IMG/VR virus record: IMGVR_UViG_3300043436_000653
Coordinates: 1 to 29,966 of that record
Strand: one strand, 5' to 3'
DNA length: 29,966 nucleotides
Source of the DNA: a virus
In this document: positions 17,100 through 24,004 of the stretch, piece after piece
Position numbering within the stretch: the stretch's first letter is position 1
How the letters are laid out: every line of letters begins with the position of its first letter
The notes under the pieces: model-generated
Databases searched by the model: none
Told to the model about the DNA's origin: nothing
Seen by the model: the letters and a program-made list of their open reading frames with translations, nothing else
Program-made: the position numbers and the translations under genes

Positions 17100-17315
17100 A
17101 TGATCGCGCTGATCGATCCTCGTTTTAATCGCGTCTGCGAAGTGGCTCAGGCGGAGTTCCCGGTGGCGGATCCGTTGTTCTGGACGTCGTGCCAAGACGA
17201 CTGCATACCGGATTTCGATTACTGGAACCCGGAGACCCAGAGCATCGTCTACCCGCCGCGCCCTGAGCCAGAGGCGACCATTGATCTTGTCGGGACCACC
17301 GTGGAGGAGTTCTGA
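17100..17315 (+). CDS. small fibre-associated protein, unknown
   Basis: A 71-aa acidic protein right after the fibre gene, with GGGAGG upstream. It starts MIALIDPRFNRVCEVAQ and has a FWTSCQDDCIPDFDYWNPETQSI core. Short genes of this type often follow phage fibres and may be fibre chaperones or caps, but no motif proves this. Stop overlaps the next ATG, so it is coupled to the cupin gene. Confidence 0.68.
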   Translation: MIALIDPRFNRVCEVAQAEFPVADPLFWTSCQDDCIPDFDYWNPETQSIVYPPRPEPEATIDLVGTTVEEF

Positions 17316-17608
17316 TGCAGATCATGAGCCTAAAACTCCCCGGCCCTTACGCGACCTTCTACACCTCGGATCACGCAGCGGATGAGGTGAAAGAACACAC
17401 GCACGAATATGCCCACTCCTGCACCGTTGTGCGGGGTTCTGTTCTGGCAATCTGCGAGGGCAAGGAGAAGAGGCTTGGTGTCGGGCAGTCTGTGATCTTC
17501 CCCAAGGACAAGGCGCACTCCATCCGCCCCCTTTCGGTAGATACGATCTTCGTCAACGCTTGCGCGGAAGTCCTGCCAAGCGAAGAGCCTATGTTCAGGG
17601 CGCTCTAA
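17315..17608 (+). CDS. small single-domain cupin
   Basis: A 97-aa protein with both cupin motifs. Motif 1 is H28-T-H30-X3-H34-X6-G41, with His in the usual Glu position. Motif 2 is G57-X5-P63-X-D65-X2-H68. These four His residues would bind one metal ion. The fold can act as an enzyme, a sugar-binding or a sensory domain; the sequence does not say which. It is coupled to the gene before it and sits three bases ahead of a methyltransferase. No signal peptide, so it acts in the cytoplasm or in the virion. Confidence 0.8.
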   Translation: MQIMSLKLPGPYATFYTSDHAADEVKEHTHEYAHSCTVVRGSVLAICEGKEKRLGVGQSVIFPKDKAHSIRPLSVDTIFVNACAEVLPSEEPMFRAL

Positions 17609-17610
17609 TC

Positions 17611-18207
17611 GTGGACTATGCTACTCTCACAGAAACGCACTTCCCGCTCAGGAGCCTCAAGCTGGCCCCTGAGATAAAGGCCATGTCGCTTGTGAAGTCT
17701 GTAGGCTACCCCGTGCAAATCACCAACGACAACGCACCATACGCTCTGCCATATTGGCACTCTCAGGCGCTGGCACGGTTCATCTTGGACAATCCTGCGC
17801 TGTTCTCTGGGCGCACTGTGCTTGATGTCGGATGCGGATGCGGCGCTGCCGCCATTGCTGCCGCTATGGTGGGAGCAAAAGCCATCGCGCTGGACCCTGA
17901 CCTGCGCTGTCTTGACTTCACAGATCGCAATGCGAAGGCGAATGGCGTTGACGTTGAGTTAGCGTGGGGGAACCACGAGACCGATGTCGAGGCCGACGTC
18001 CTTTTGGCGGGCGGGCTTTTTCACGAGCCGCATGGGGTCGAGGTCGCCGCGATGGCGAGCGCCAAGGCGAGCGTCATCGCCGTCTCTCGGCATAATCTTT
18101 GGAACATGCGAGGCTTCACCGAGGTCGCTGTGCACGAGTTCGGCCAGAGTAAGATCCACGTCTTCACGTCGTCCGCTTTTGAGGAGCAGCGCCTAAATGA
18201 CACCTGA
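17611..18207 (+). CDS. class I SAM methyltransferase (Nnt1/ETFB-lysine methyltransferase-like)
   Basis: A 198-aa Rossmann-fold methyltransferase. SAM-binding motif I is VLDVGCGCG (residues 70-78), followed by an acidic ALDPD (93-97). The region before it (FPLRSLKLAPEI, then LPYWHSQALARFILDNP) and the ADVLLAGGLFHEP strand after it match the Nnt1/METTL20 group, which methylates lysines on proteins. The GTG at 17611 is chosen because conserved residues start almost at once and AGGG lies about ten bases upstream; an upstream in-frame ATG would run through the cupin gene. The substrate is unknown. A virion protein encoded nearby is an attractive guess. Confidence 0.8.
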   Translation: MDYATLTETHFPLRSLKLAPEIKAMSLVKSVGYPVQITNDNAPYALPYWHSQALARFILDNPALFSGRTVLDVGCGCGAAAIAAAMVGAKAIALDPDLRCLDFTDRNAKANGVDVELAWGNHETDVEADVLLAGGLFHEPHGVEVAAMASAKASVIAVSRHNLWNMRGFTEVAVHEFGQSKIHVFTSSAFEEQRLNDT

Positions 18208-18439
18208 GATGCTCTGGAGCCTCGGACTAAGCGCAGCACTCGGCCTGATCGGCTGGGTGCTGAAAAACCATGTCGAGGAAGTAAAGCGGCTGCAAATCCT
18301 GCTGAACCGCACACGCGAAGAAGTTGCTAAGGATTACGTCACGCGATCTGAGATGCACACCGACATGAACCGGGTCATCTCGCGGCTGGACAATCTCGAC
18401 AAAAAAATCGACGAACTCATGCGGAGCCTCGCCAAATGA
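18197..18439 (+). CDS. membrane-anchored coiled-coil protein
   Basis: An 80-aa protein with one N-terminal membrane segment (about residues 5-22, LWSLGLSAALGLIGWVL) and a coiled coil after it (VEEVKRLQILLNRTREEVAK; ISRLDNLDKKIDELM). Such proteins are frequent in phage lysis regions, as holin partners or inner-membrane spanins. The topology would place the coil in the periplasm or cytoplasm depending on orientation, which I cannot decide. Overlaps the methyltransferase by 11 bases and the next gene by four. Confidence 0.72.
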   Translation: MTPEMLWSLGLSAALGLIGWVLKNHVEEVKRLQILLNRTREEVAKDYVTRSEMHTDMNRVISRLDNLDKKIDELMRSLAK

Positions 18440-18651
18440 GGCTTGCTCTCGTCCTCTTGGTTGCTGGCTGCGGCCCTGTTACTGTGTCCTCTGTGGCCTA
18501 CACGACGGCCTGCCCAAAAGGTGACGCACAGTGCGAAATCCGACAGAACTCCGAGACGCTCTACTACATGGGCAAGACCGAGGCGGCAGACGCCCTACTC
18601 TGCTCCGGCGAGACGCGCGATGTGCTTGGGGCGCTCTGCTCTATTTACTGA
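18436..18651 (+). CDS. small lipoprotein
   Basis: A 71-aa protein with a short signal and lipobox (LVLLVAGC, Cys12), so it is likely lipid-modified and anchored in a membrane. The mature part has four more cysteines, which could form two disulfides. An outer-membrane spanin role is possible given the coiled-coil inner-membrane protein just upstream. It lacks the proline-rich body usual in Rz1-like spanins. The following gene starts 95 bases inside it in another frame. Confidence 0.68.
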   Translation: MRLALVLLVAGCGPVTVSSVAYTTACPKGDAQCEIRQNSETLYYMGKTEAADALLCSGETRDVLGALCSIY

Positions 18652-19316
18652 TCGCCTTGCCAGCCAGCGCCCAAGTCACGGGCGACCTGAACACCAACAG
18701 CGGCAACACCAACTCCACCATCGACAGCAACAACGTCTCCACCAGTGAGACGAAAAACTACAACGGCTCAGGATCTGCTCCGTTCAGTACGCCCGTACCG
18801 ACAGCGGCAGCACCGACAGTCATGGGCGGCGGCGGCAATGATAGCTGCCTCATTCCGAAGCAGCAGGCTTTCCAGATCAGCATCTTCGGTCGCGCCGAGG
18901 GCAGCATGGAGCAAGATCAGGAATGCAATCGCCGCAAGGACGCAAGATTATTAGGCACACCGCAAGAGCAAGGCGGGCTGGGCCTGCAAGTTAGCGGGAT
19001 TTCGGTCATGTGCGACAACCCTGACATCTTCAAGGCAATGGCTTTAGCATCGACGCCATGTCCGATTTACAGCCTCGACACTGGCAAGCTCTTGGTCGGG
19101 CGCGAAGGCTACATGGCCATGCGTGACAATCCGCATGTTTATGTGATAGGATACTCCCAAGATCAGTCCTTCTGGGACACCTTCCTTCGCATTGGAGAGG
19201 AACTGCCCGATGTCCTACCTGAAACAAGCAGCGGCCCTACTCTGTCTGAGCGTTTCCGCCGCTCACGCAGAGCCAACGATGAACAACCTTCAGGGGTCAG
19301 CCCAATTAATCCTTGA
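18531..19316 (+). CDS. exported protein, unknown function
   Basis: A 261-aa ORF. A hydrophobic stretch (ALLYLLIALPASA, residues about 35-47) ends in an ASA-Q signal-peptidase site. The exported part is Asn/Ser/Thr-rich at first (GDLNTNSGNTNSTIDSNN), then Pro/Ala-rich, then a compact domain of about 130 residues with four to five cysteines (SCLIPKQQAFQISIFG; SGISVMCDNPDIF). GTG at 18531 has AAAAGG nine bases upstream but makes a long arginine-rich leader inside the lipoprotein gene. A non-standard CTG start at 18636 cannot be excluded. The last 107 bases overlap the next exported protein. Function not recognised. Confidence 0.68.
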   Translation: MRNPTELRDALLHGQDRGGRRPTLLRRDARCAWGALLYLLIALPASAQVTGDLNTNSGNTNSTIDSNNVSTSETKNYNGSGSAPFSTPVPTAAAPTVMGGGGNDSCLIPKQQAFQISIFGRAEGSMEQDQECNRRKDARLLGTPQEQGGLGLQVSGISVMCDNPDIFKAMALASTPCPIYSLDTGKLLVGREGYMAMRDNPHVYVIGYSQDQSFWDTFLRIGEELPDVLPETSSGPTLSERFRRSRRANDEQPSGVSPINP

Positions 19317-19959
19317 CCAGCTTCAGAACGCGCAAAGCCTGACTGCCGGAGCCACTTACAGCGCAGGCAACGGCGACATCATCGCCTCTGGCGTCATGCA
19401 GGATGCGGCCATCACCGAACAGATGCGGCTCGACTACAACTCCGACCTGCAGGGGGTGATCGATGCGACCTACTACAACGCCGAAATGCTGTTTCAAGAC
19501 CAGCACGAACAGGCAATGGTCAATCTCGATTCGGCTGTCGATAACCTCGTTGCCGCAACTGCGGTTTTGATGGAGGTACAGGTGGTCGCCAACATGGCTG
19601 CCAACGCCGACACCGTGACCGAACAGCTTGCCGTTCAGGCTGTCCTGACCAACAACGACATGTCGATCAGCGCCGCCGATGTCAGCAACTACAACTCGGC
19701 CCTCGGCGCTGTGCAGTCCTACGCCAGAGACGCTGGTGCCTTCTTGGCCGCGTCTCGCAACGCCAGCATGACCAGCGCGGTCGATTCCTACGCGGCCAAC
19801 ACCAGCACCAACCTGTACGGTGCCACGGTGGCCTACTCCGCCACGGCTGACATCATCAACGTCAGCGCGGGCAGTGCCTTCGGGCTGGGCTTCAACGGTT
19901 TCCTCGGCAATAACGCGGTCACGCTGTCTGAGGTCTACGCCGCAGGCTACGGTTCGTGA
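19210..19959 (+). CDS. exported alanine-rich protein, unknown function
   Basis: A 249-aa protein with a clear signal peptide (LKQAAALLCLSVSAAHA, cleavage before Glu21). The mature protein is rich in Ala, Asn and Ser, with few charged residues. It looks mainly helical from about 25 to 190 (ANMAANADTVTEQLAVQAVL), with a small Gly-rich end. No cysteines in the mature part. The ATG at 19210 has GGAGAGGA about nine bases upstream. The 5' end overlaps the previous exported protein by 107 bases, and the stop overlaps the next GTG. It may act with its neighbours in the periplasm or on the virion; this is inference. Confidence 0.75.
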   Translation: MSYLKQAAALLCLSVSAAHAEPTMNNLQGSAQLILDQLQNAQSLTAGATYSAGNGDIIASGVMQDAAITEQMRLDYNSDLQGVIDATYYNAEMLFQDQHEQAMVNLDSAVDNLVAATAVLMEVQVVANMAANADTVTEQLAVQAVLTNNDMSISAADVSNYNSALGAVQSYARDAGAFLAASRNASMTSAVDSYAANTSTNLYGATVAYSATADIINVSAGSAFGLGFNGFLGNNAVTLSEVYAAGYGS

Positions 19960-20387
19960 GCGAAGAGGCTGAGACCACTGGCCTGAAGATTGCGGGCTTC
20001 GACATCAAGGGCTGGTGGTTCGCCGCCGCCCTTCCTGTCCTGTCTGGCATCAGCGGCACGGTCTACTACGGCTACGACGTGGTCAATCGCTTCTGGGGCG
20101 TGGAAGAGAGCGTTGCCGAAGTCTTGGATGTGGTCAGCCGGGTGCAAACCCTTGAGCAAGCTATCCAAGACAACGATGTGCGTGGCCTTGCACCGAAGCT
20201 GTCGGCAATCTCGACCCAGATGGCGACGATCCTTGAGCAGCAGAAAGAGTTGATGGACCTGCGGTCTAAGGTGGAGAAAGCCGAGGGCGTCACCTCTGGC
20301 ATCGACGCGAAGCTGCAATCGTACGATGCAGAGATTGAAGACCTGTGGAAAGCGATGGACGACCTGATAAGGAACCCGATGCAATGA
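19956..20387 (+). CDS. membrane-anchored coiled-coil protein, spanin-like candidate
   Basis: A 143-aa protein with one membrane segment at about residues 20-42 (WWFAAALPVLSGISGTVYYGY) and a long coiled coil from about 52 to 138 (VAEVLDVVSRVQTLEQAI; ILEQQKELMDLRSKVEKAE). The topology resembles an inner-membrane spanin or another lysis accessory. GTG start within GTGA of the preceding gene. The next gene starts in its last four bases (ATGA). Confidence 0.7.
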   Translation: MSEEAETTGLKIAGFDIKGWWFAAALPVLSGISGTVYYGYDVVNRFWGVEESVAEVLDVVSRVQTLEQAIQDNDVRGLAPKLSAISTQMATILEQQKELMDLRSKVEKAEGVTSGIDAKLQSYDAEIEDLWKAMDDLIRNPMQ

Positions 20388-20572
20388 AAACCGAATACCT
20401 GATCTGGTTTGGCTTTGCCGCCGCAGTCGCTGTGGCATTCTACTTGTCTGGCGACGGGTTTTACCGTTACCCATGCCAAGACCCTGCCAACTGGGCCGCC
20501 TTGGAATGCACCCCACCGATCTGCACACGCACTGGCATGTGCGCCACCGACCTGACAGGAGGCTCAGAATGA
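20384..20572 (+). CDS. small cysteine-containing membrane protein
   Basis: A 62-aa protein with an N-terminal membrane helix (YLIWFGFAAAVAVAFYLSG) and an exposed tail with four Cys in YPCQDPANWAALECTPPICTRTGMC. This short motif looks like small proteins seen in marine phage lysis regions, though I cannot give a family name. The four cysteines could form two disulfides in the periplasm. AGGAGG at its end serves the next gene. Confidence 0.72.
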   Translation: MKTEYLIWFGFAAAVAVAFYLSGDGFYRYPCQDPANWAALECTPPICTRTGMCATDLTGGSE

Positions 20573-20847
20573 GCAAGAACGACCCGAACGTGATGGAAGC
20601 CAAGCTGCGCTATTTCATCGGCGTGGCGCTGACCGTGATCCTCGGCGGCACCATCTTCGTGATCCTCTATTCGCTGGTCTTCGTGACACAGCCGCTGGGC
20701 GAAAGCTCTGAGAACGACCGCAAGTTCTTTGAGCTACTAACTCCTATTGCGTCATTCATTGTAGGCGCTCTTGGTGGCGTCATGGCTGCGGGCAACGGCA
20801 AGCAACGCGGTGGCGATGAGCCGCCGACACAGGAGTACACAGAATGA
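20569..20847 (+). CDS. two-helix membrane protein, holin candidate
   Basis: A 92-aa protein with two membrane segments: residues about 15-40 (YFIGVALTVILGGTIFVILYSLVF) and about 55-75 (FFELLTPIASFIVGALGGVMAA). It ends in a hydrophilic tail. Size, two helices and location one to four genes before the endolysin fit a class II-type holin. Start ATG is in ATGA overlap with the gene before, behind an AGGAGG ribosome site. Confidence 0.72.
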   Translation: MSKNDPNVMEAKLRYFIGVALTVILGGTIFVILYSLVFVTQPLGESSENDRKFFELLTPIASFIVGALGGVMAAGNGKQRGGDEPPTQEYTE

Positions 20848-21068
20848 TCGGACTTGGTCTGAAAGTTGTTGGCGCTCTTATCGGTCGCAAGGCCAAGGAG
20901 AAAGCCGTTGATGCTGTGCTGGACAAGGTGAACCTGCCTGACCCGGTGGAGGCTGCAATCAAAGTTGCCGCCACTGGCAACGTCGGCGATCTGCTAGGCG
21001 GCATGGGCAAAGACATGGCGCAAGAGGCTGTCCTCGGTGCGATCCTGAAGAAGAAGCCGAAGAAATGA
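20844..21068 (+). CDS. small basic protein, unknown
   Basis: A 74-aa protein with a hydrophobic/glycine N-terminus (MIGLGLKVVGALIG), a central helical region (AKEKAVDAVLDKVNLPDPVEAAIKVA) and a lysine-rich end (LKKKPKK). Possibly amphipathic. No function recognised. ATGA overlaps on both sides tie it to the holin candidate and the nuclease. Confidence 0.68.
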   Translation: MIGLGLKVVGALIGRKAKEKAVDAVLDKVNLPDPVEAAIKVAATGNVGDLLGGMGKDMAQEAVLGAILKKKPKK

Positions 21069-21466
21069 AGTGGCTGTCCCTGCTCCTGCTGACGGCTGCG
21101 CCTGCTCACGCCTATGAGATCACCCGAGTGATCGACGGCGACACGGTCGAGATCGCGGTAGACTTTCTCCCCGAGCCGCTTCCACCCAAGCTGTCAATCC
21201 GGGTGATCGGCATCGACACCCCTGAGAAGGCCCCGCGCGCCCAGTGCGATGCCGAAGCCGACTTGGCCAAGAAGGCCAGCGCCTTTACAAAAGACGCTGT
21301 CGCAGAGGCCACCGAGATTGAGGTGGATATCCTCAAATGGGACAAATACGGGGGCCGTGTGCTGGGCGACATTTACATCGACCGCCAGAGCCTCGCCGAA
21401 ATGTTGATCGCCGCCAAGCTGGCCCGCCCATACAATGGTGACGCCAAGCAGTCGTGGTGTGAATAG
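21065..21466 (+). CDS. secreted staphylococcal-nuclease-like protein
   Basis: A 133-aa thermonuclease-fold protein with a signal peptide (WLSLLLLTAAPAHA). The OB-type nuclease core has the conserved RVIDGDTVEI and IRVIGIDTPE strands and a GGRVLGDI strand. The three catalytic residues of this family (Arg in IRVIG, Glu in TPE, Arg in GGRVLG) all appear present. It would cut DNA or RNA in the periplasm. Placed between the holin candidate and endolysin, it may degrade nucleic acid released at lysis or that of competing phages. Confidence 0.88.
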   Translation: MKWLSLLLLTAAPAHAYEITRVIDGDTVEIAVDFLPEPLPPKLSIRVIGIDTPEKAPRAQCDAEADLAKKASAFTKDAVAEATEIEVDILKWDKYGGRVLGDIYIDRQSLAEMLIAAKLARPYNGDAKQSWCE

Positions 21467-21476
21467 GAGATAGACG

Positions 21477-22331
21477 ATGAGCCTGATTACCGTAGACCAA
21501 CTGCGCGCGATGATCCCGTCGAATAAGGAAATCGACGCATGGTGCGAGGAGCTTAATAAAGCCCTGCCCAAATACGACATCACGACTGACCAGCGGATCG
21601 CTGGCTTCATCAGCCAGTGCGCGCATGAGAGCATGGACTTCAACGCCATGTCCGAGAACCTGAACTACCGCGAGGAGACCCTGAACAAGGTGTTCCCGCG
21701 CTACTTCGGCCCCGGCAAGCGCAACGCCGCCGAGTATGCCAAGAACCCAGAGAAGATCGCCAACTACGTCTACATGGACGAGTTCCGCACCTCCAAGTTG
21801 GGCAACACCCAGCCGGGCGATGGCTGGCGCTTCCGTGGCCGTGGGCTGAAGCAGTTGACCGGGCGGGACAACTACACCCGCTTTGCCAAAGACTACGACA
21901 TGACCGCCGAGGAAGCAGCCGTGTGGGTTGAGACCAAGGAAGGCGCGCTGGCATCGGCACTGTGGTTCTGGAACACCAACAAGCTGAACGCCATTGCCGA
22001 TACTGGCAACGTGGCCGCGCTGACCAAGAAGATCAACGGCGGCGACATTGGCTTGGCTGACCGTCAGGCACGCTATGCGAAGGCTATGGCGGCATTGGGT
22101 GGCAAGATCGACACCAGTGCGCCTGCCGCCGCTCCTGCGGCCTCTACGGGCGTCCTGCGCGTTGGCTCGACGGGCCACGACGTGAAGCGCATGCAGGCCG
22201 CTCTCCGCATCCCGTCTGACGGCCAGTTTGGCCCCGGCACAGAGGCGGCCCTGAAGAAGTGGCAGTCTGCCAACGGACTGACGGCTGACGGCGTGGCTGG
22301 CCCGAAGACACTGGCGAAGTTGCTGGGGTGA
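21477..22331 (+). CDS. endolysin: GH19 chitinase-like muramidase with C-terminal peptidoglycan-binding domain
   Basis: A 284-aa lysin. The catalytic GH19-like domain covers about residues 1-200 (FISQCAHESMDF with the catalytic Glu after His; WRFRGRGLKQLTGRDNY). A Pro/Ala linker follows (about 208-220), then a PG_binding_1 domain at about 221-284 (LRVGSTGHDVKRMQAALRI; TADGVAGPKTLAKLL). It cuts the glycan backbone of the host wall at lysis. No signal peptide, so it needs the holin. AGGAGATAGACG ribosome site. Confidence 0.93.
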   Translation: MSLITVDQLRAMIPSNKEIDAWCEELNKALPKYDITTDQRIAGFISQCAHESMDFNAMSENLNYREETLNKVFPRYFGPGKRNAAEYAKNPEKIANYVYMDEFRTSKLGNTQPGDGWRFRGRGLKQLTGRDNYTRFAKDYDMTAEEAAVWVETKEGALASALWFWNTNKLNAIADTGNVAALTKKINGGDIGLADRQARYAKAMAALGGKIDTSAPAAAPAASTGVLRVGSTGHDVKRMQAALRIPSDGQFGPGTEAALKKWQSANGLTADGVAGPKTLAKLLG

Positions 22332-22498
22332 AAGACGGCTATCCCATAGCGTCTTGGCGAGTGACCAGAGATGGCCTGATTGTCTGGTTCGGCCAGCATC
22401 GGGCCATCATTCCATTTGGCCAGTTCGGCGGCCTTGTGCTGGCGCTGGCTGAGAGGATGAAAGATCGCGAGGGGCGCGCTGGTGATGATAAGCCGTAG
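22328..22498 (+). CDS. short ORF coupled to endolysin, unknown
   Basis: A 56-aa ORF whose GTG overlaps the endolysin stop (GTGA). It reads MKDGYPIASWRVTRDGLIVW, then a small hydrophobic patch and a charged tail. It is the last rightward gene before the convergent leftward operon. Function unknown. Support is the tight overlap and the plausible protein-like composition. Confidence 0.55.
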   Translation: MKDGYPIASWRVTRDGLIVWFGQHRAIIPFGQFGGLVLALAERMKDREGRAGDDKP

Positions 22499-22516
22499 CG
22501 CAGTCTGATCTTCGAC

Positions 22517-22555
22517 CAACACAAAGCCACCCGTGACGGTTTCTTGGATGTGTTG
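22517..22555. terminator. imperfect inverted repeat between convergent operons
   Basis: CAACACA (22517-22523) pairs with TGTGTTG (22549-22555), and AAGCC with GGTTT inside it, leaving a side bulge. It sits in the 83-base gap between the rightward late genes and the leftward operon, where terminators for both would be expected. No clear T run on either strand, so this is a weak candidate. Confidence 0.3.
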
Positions 22556-22581
22556 CGCCCCTCGCAATTCGTTTTAGCGGC

Positions 22582-22893
22582 TCAGTTTGTGGCCTGCAAC
22601 CGCTTTTCGTTCTGAAGCCGCCGCAAGGTTCGCTCGACCGCCGCAGGGCTGGCTGACAGTTTAACCTTGGGCTTCGTCTCGCCGTCAGCGATGTCGAGCC
22701 ACACCTTGCTCTTTGGGCTGACCCGCTGCGGCGAGAACGGGTGCATCGGCAGAACGATGCCGAAACGCTCACAGGCGGCTGCGATGCTAGAGCGGTGCAT
22801 TCCGTAGTGTTCGGCTGTTAAGGTCAAATGCCAGCCTTGATCTTTGGCGGCTTGGATCATGTCGCGGGTAATCATTCGTCTCGGCGGTGCCAT
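22582..22893 (-). CDS. small helix-turn-helix-like protein
   Basis: Last gene of the leftward operon (103 aa). The middle (ITRDMIQAAKDQGWHLTLTA, then EHYGMHRSSIAAACERFGI, residues about 7-46) reads like a helix-turn-helix of the type that recognises DNA through a serine-rich second helix. The C-terminal half is basic (SPKSKVWLDIADGETKPKVK). Start ATG at 22893 has AAAGGA nine bases upstream and overlaps the preceding gene by 22 bases. Could be a regulator; target unknown. Confidence 0.65.
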   Translation of the reverse strand: MAPPRRMITRDMIQAAKDQGWHLTLTAEHYGMHRSSIAAACERFGIVLPMHPFSPQRVSPKSKVWLDIADGETKPKVKLSASPAAVERTLRRLQNEKRLQATN

Positions 22894-23054
22894 TCGGCTT
22901 GGTCCTTTATTCTGTTGATGGTTTCTAGATTTTGACGGGCAAGATACTCGATCAGCAAAAGCTGCTCCTGCGTGACCCACCACGCAGGCAACTTCACGTA
23001 GCCCGCCCGCCTCAACGCTCTCGCACCGGGGCTGTTGGATGGGTCACGGGGCAT
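22872..23054 (-). CDS. small unknown protein
   Basis: A 60-aa protein beginning MPRDPSNSPGARALRRAGYV, with a helix rich in Gln, Leu and Glu (VTQEQLLLIEYLARQN) and a charged end. ATG at 23054 sits in TAATG overlap with the previous small gene and has GGGGTGG upstream. No function recognised. Confidence 0.6.
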   Translation of the reverse strand: MPRDPSNSPGARALRRAGYVKLPAWWVTQEQLLLIEYLARQNLETINRIKDQAEWHRRDE

Positions 23055-23176
23055 TAAAGCCACCCCAGCATGTAGGCGCAGCCCAGTGCCCAAGGCAGGA
23101 CCGTAAGGCCGATGACAAGCGCGATCCCAGCGATGCCCAGCACAAGCGCAAACAGCGCCTCCAGAAGGTCACTCAT
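23054..23176 (-). CDS. 40-aa membrane micro-protein
   Basis: A very short ORF (MSDLLEALFALVLG..., 40 aa) that is almost wholly hydrophobic, with one long or two short membrane helices. It has a GGGAGAGA ribosome site, an ATGA overlap with the gene before and a TAATG overlap with the gene after. This chain is why I accept it as real. Function unknown; inner-membrane location likely. Confidence 0.62.
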   Translation of the reverse strand: MSDLLEALFALVLGIAGIALVIGLTVLPWALGCAYMLGWL

Positions 23177-23787
23177 GTCTTCTCTCCCTCAATCTCGGCC
23201 AGCGTGGTGCGGGCTGCATGGATTTCGTCATCCAAAGGCGACAGGCCCCGTTCATATTCATTTTTGCGGAACAGGTCATATTCCTCTACCACGTTTCTAA
23301 TAGCCTCCACCGCTTTCGCCAGCTTGGCTTTGAGTTCTGCGTAGTAGATGTTCTTTGACGCATCATCCTTGATGGCGGCTTCTGCAAGAGACTTCCACTC
23401 ATCCCGCTCCTTCTCCGCCTCAGCAATCCCGTTCTCCATCACGACCTGAGCCATGCGGCAGATGTTGAGCTCCTTCTCCAACTCCTCCGCATAAGCCTCG
23501 GCCTTCTTGGCGTCAGCACGGGCGGCTTCGTCCCGCTCGGCAGTCAGGGCTTCGATGCGGCTTCGGAGTTCCCCGTTATGGTCCAGTTCGATGTCGCCTA
23601 CCCCGTCCCAGAACACATAGTTTCCGCACGAGGAGAGCGGAACCATCTTGGAAATCAGGCGGGTTGATCGCGCCAGTTCTTTAGTCAGGGCTTCGATGCG
23701 GTCGGCGGCGGCAACCATCAGCAGCCGCTCACTTGTCTCAGTGCCAAACGCCGGATCGCGCAGCCGCTTCACCAGATCGTCACTCAT
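23173..23787 (-). CDS. coiled-coil phage protein (Ea22-like)
   Basis: A 204-aa protein that starts MSDDLVKRLRDPAFGTETSE and has ADRIEALTKELARS and RSRIEALTAERDEAARADAK segments. It is heptad-rich from about 30 to 160. This layout is common in phage early regions (Ea22/ead-like proteins), whose role is not settled. It starts eight bases inside the previous gene with a GGGGTGAAGG ribosome region. Confidence 0.72.
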   Translation of the reverse strand: MSDDLVKRLRDPAFGTETSERLLMVAAADRIEALTKELARSTRLISKMVPLSSCGNYVFWDGVGDIELDHNGELRSRIEALTAERDEAARADAKKAEAYAEELEKELNICRMAQVVMENGIAEAEKERDEWKSLAEAAIKDDASKNIYYAELKAKLAKAVEAIRNVVEEYDLFRKNEYERGLSPLDDEIHAARTTLAEIEGEKT

Positions 23788-24004
23788 AGTCCTTCACCCC
23801 ATGCTTCTCGATGTCCTTGAGCATCAGCATCAGCGCCTTCTGCACGTCCTCGACGCTCTCCCCTGTTACTTGCACAGGCTCGTCGGTCCATGCAGGCCCA
23901 TCGTCCATCTCGTAGAGTTCGTGGATGGCGTAGTAGTATTCCCCGTCCACCTCGTTCGGTCGCGCCAGCTTGTGCCGCATGAGTTGGTAGTGCCAATGGC
24001 TCAT
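23780..24004 (-). CDS. small acidic unknown protein
   Basis: A 74-aa protein starting MSHWHYQLMRHKLARPNEVD, with a tyrosine-rich segment (GEYYYAIHELYEMDD) and an acidic helical end (ESVEDVQKALMLMLKDIEKH). Start overlaps the preceding stop (ATGA). No homologue recognised with certainty; similar short proteins occur in phages of alphaproteobacteria. Confidence 0.62.
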   Translation of the reverse strand: MSHWHYQLMRHKLARPNEVDGEYYYAIHELYEMDDGPAWTDEPVQVTGESVEDVQKALMLMLKDIEKHGVKDYE

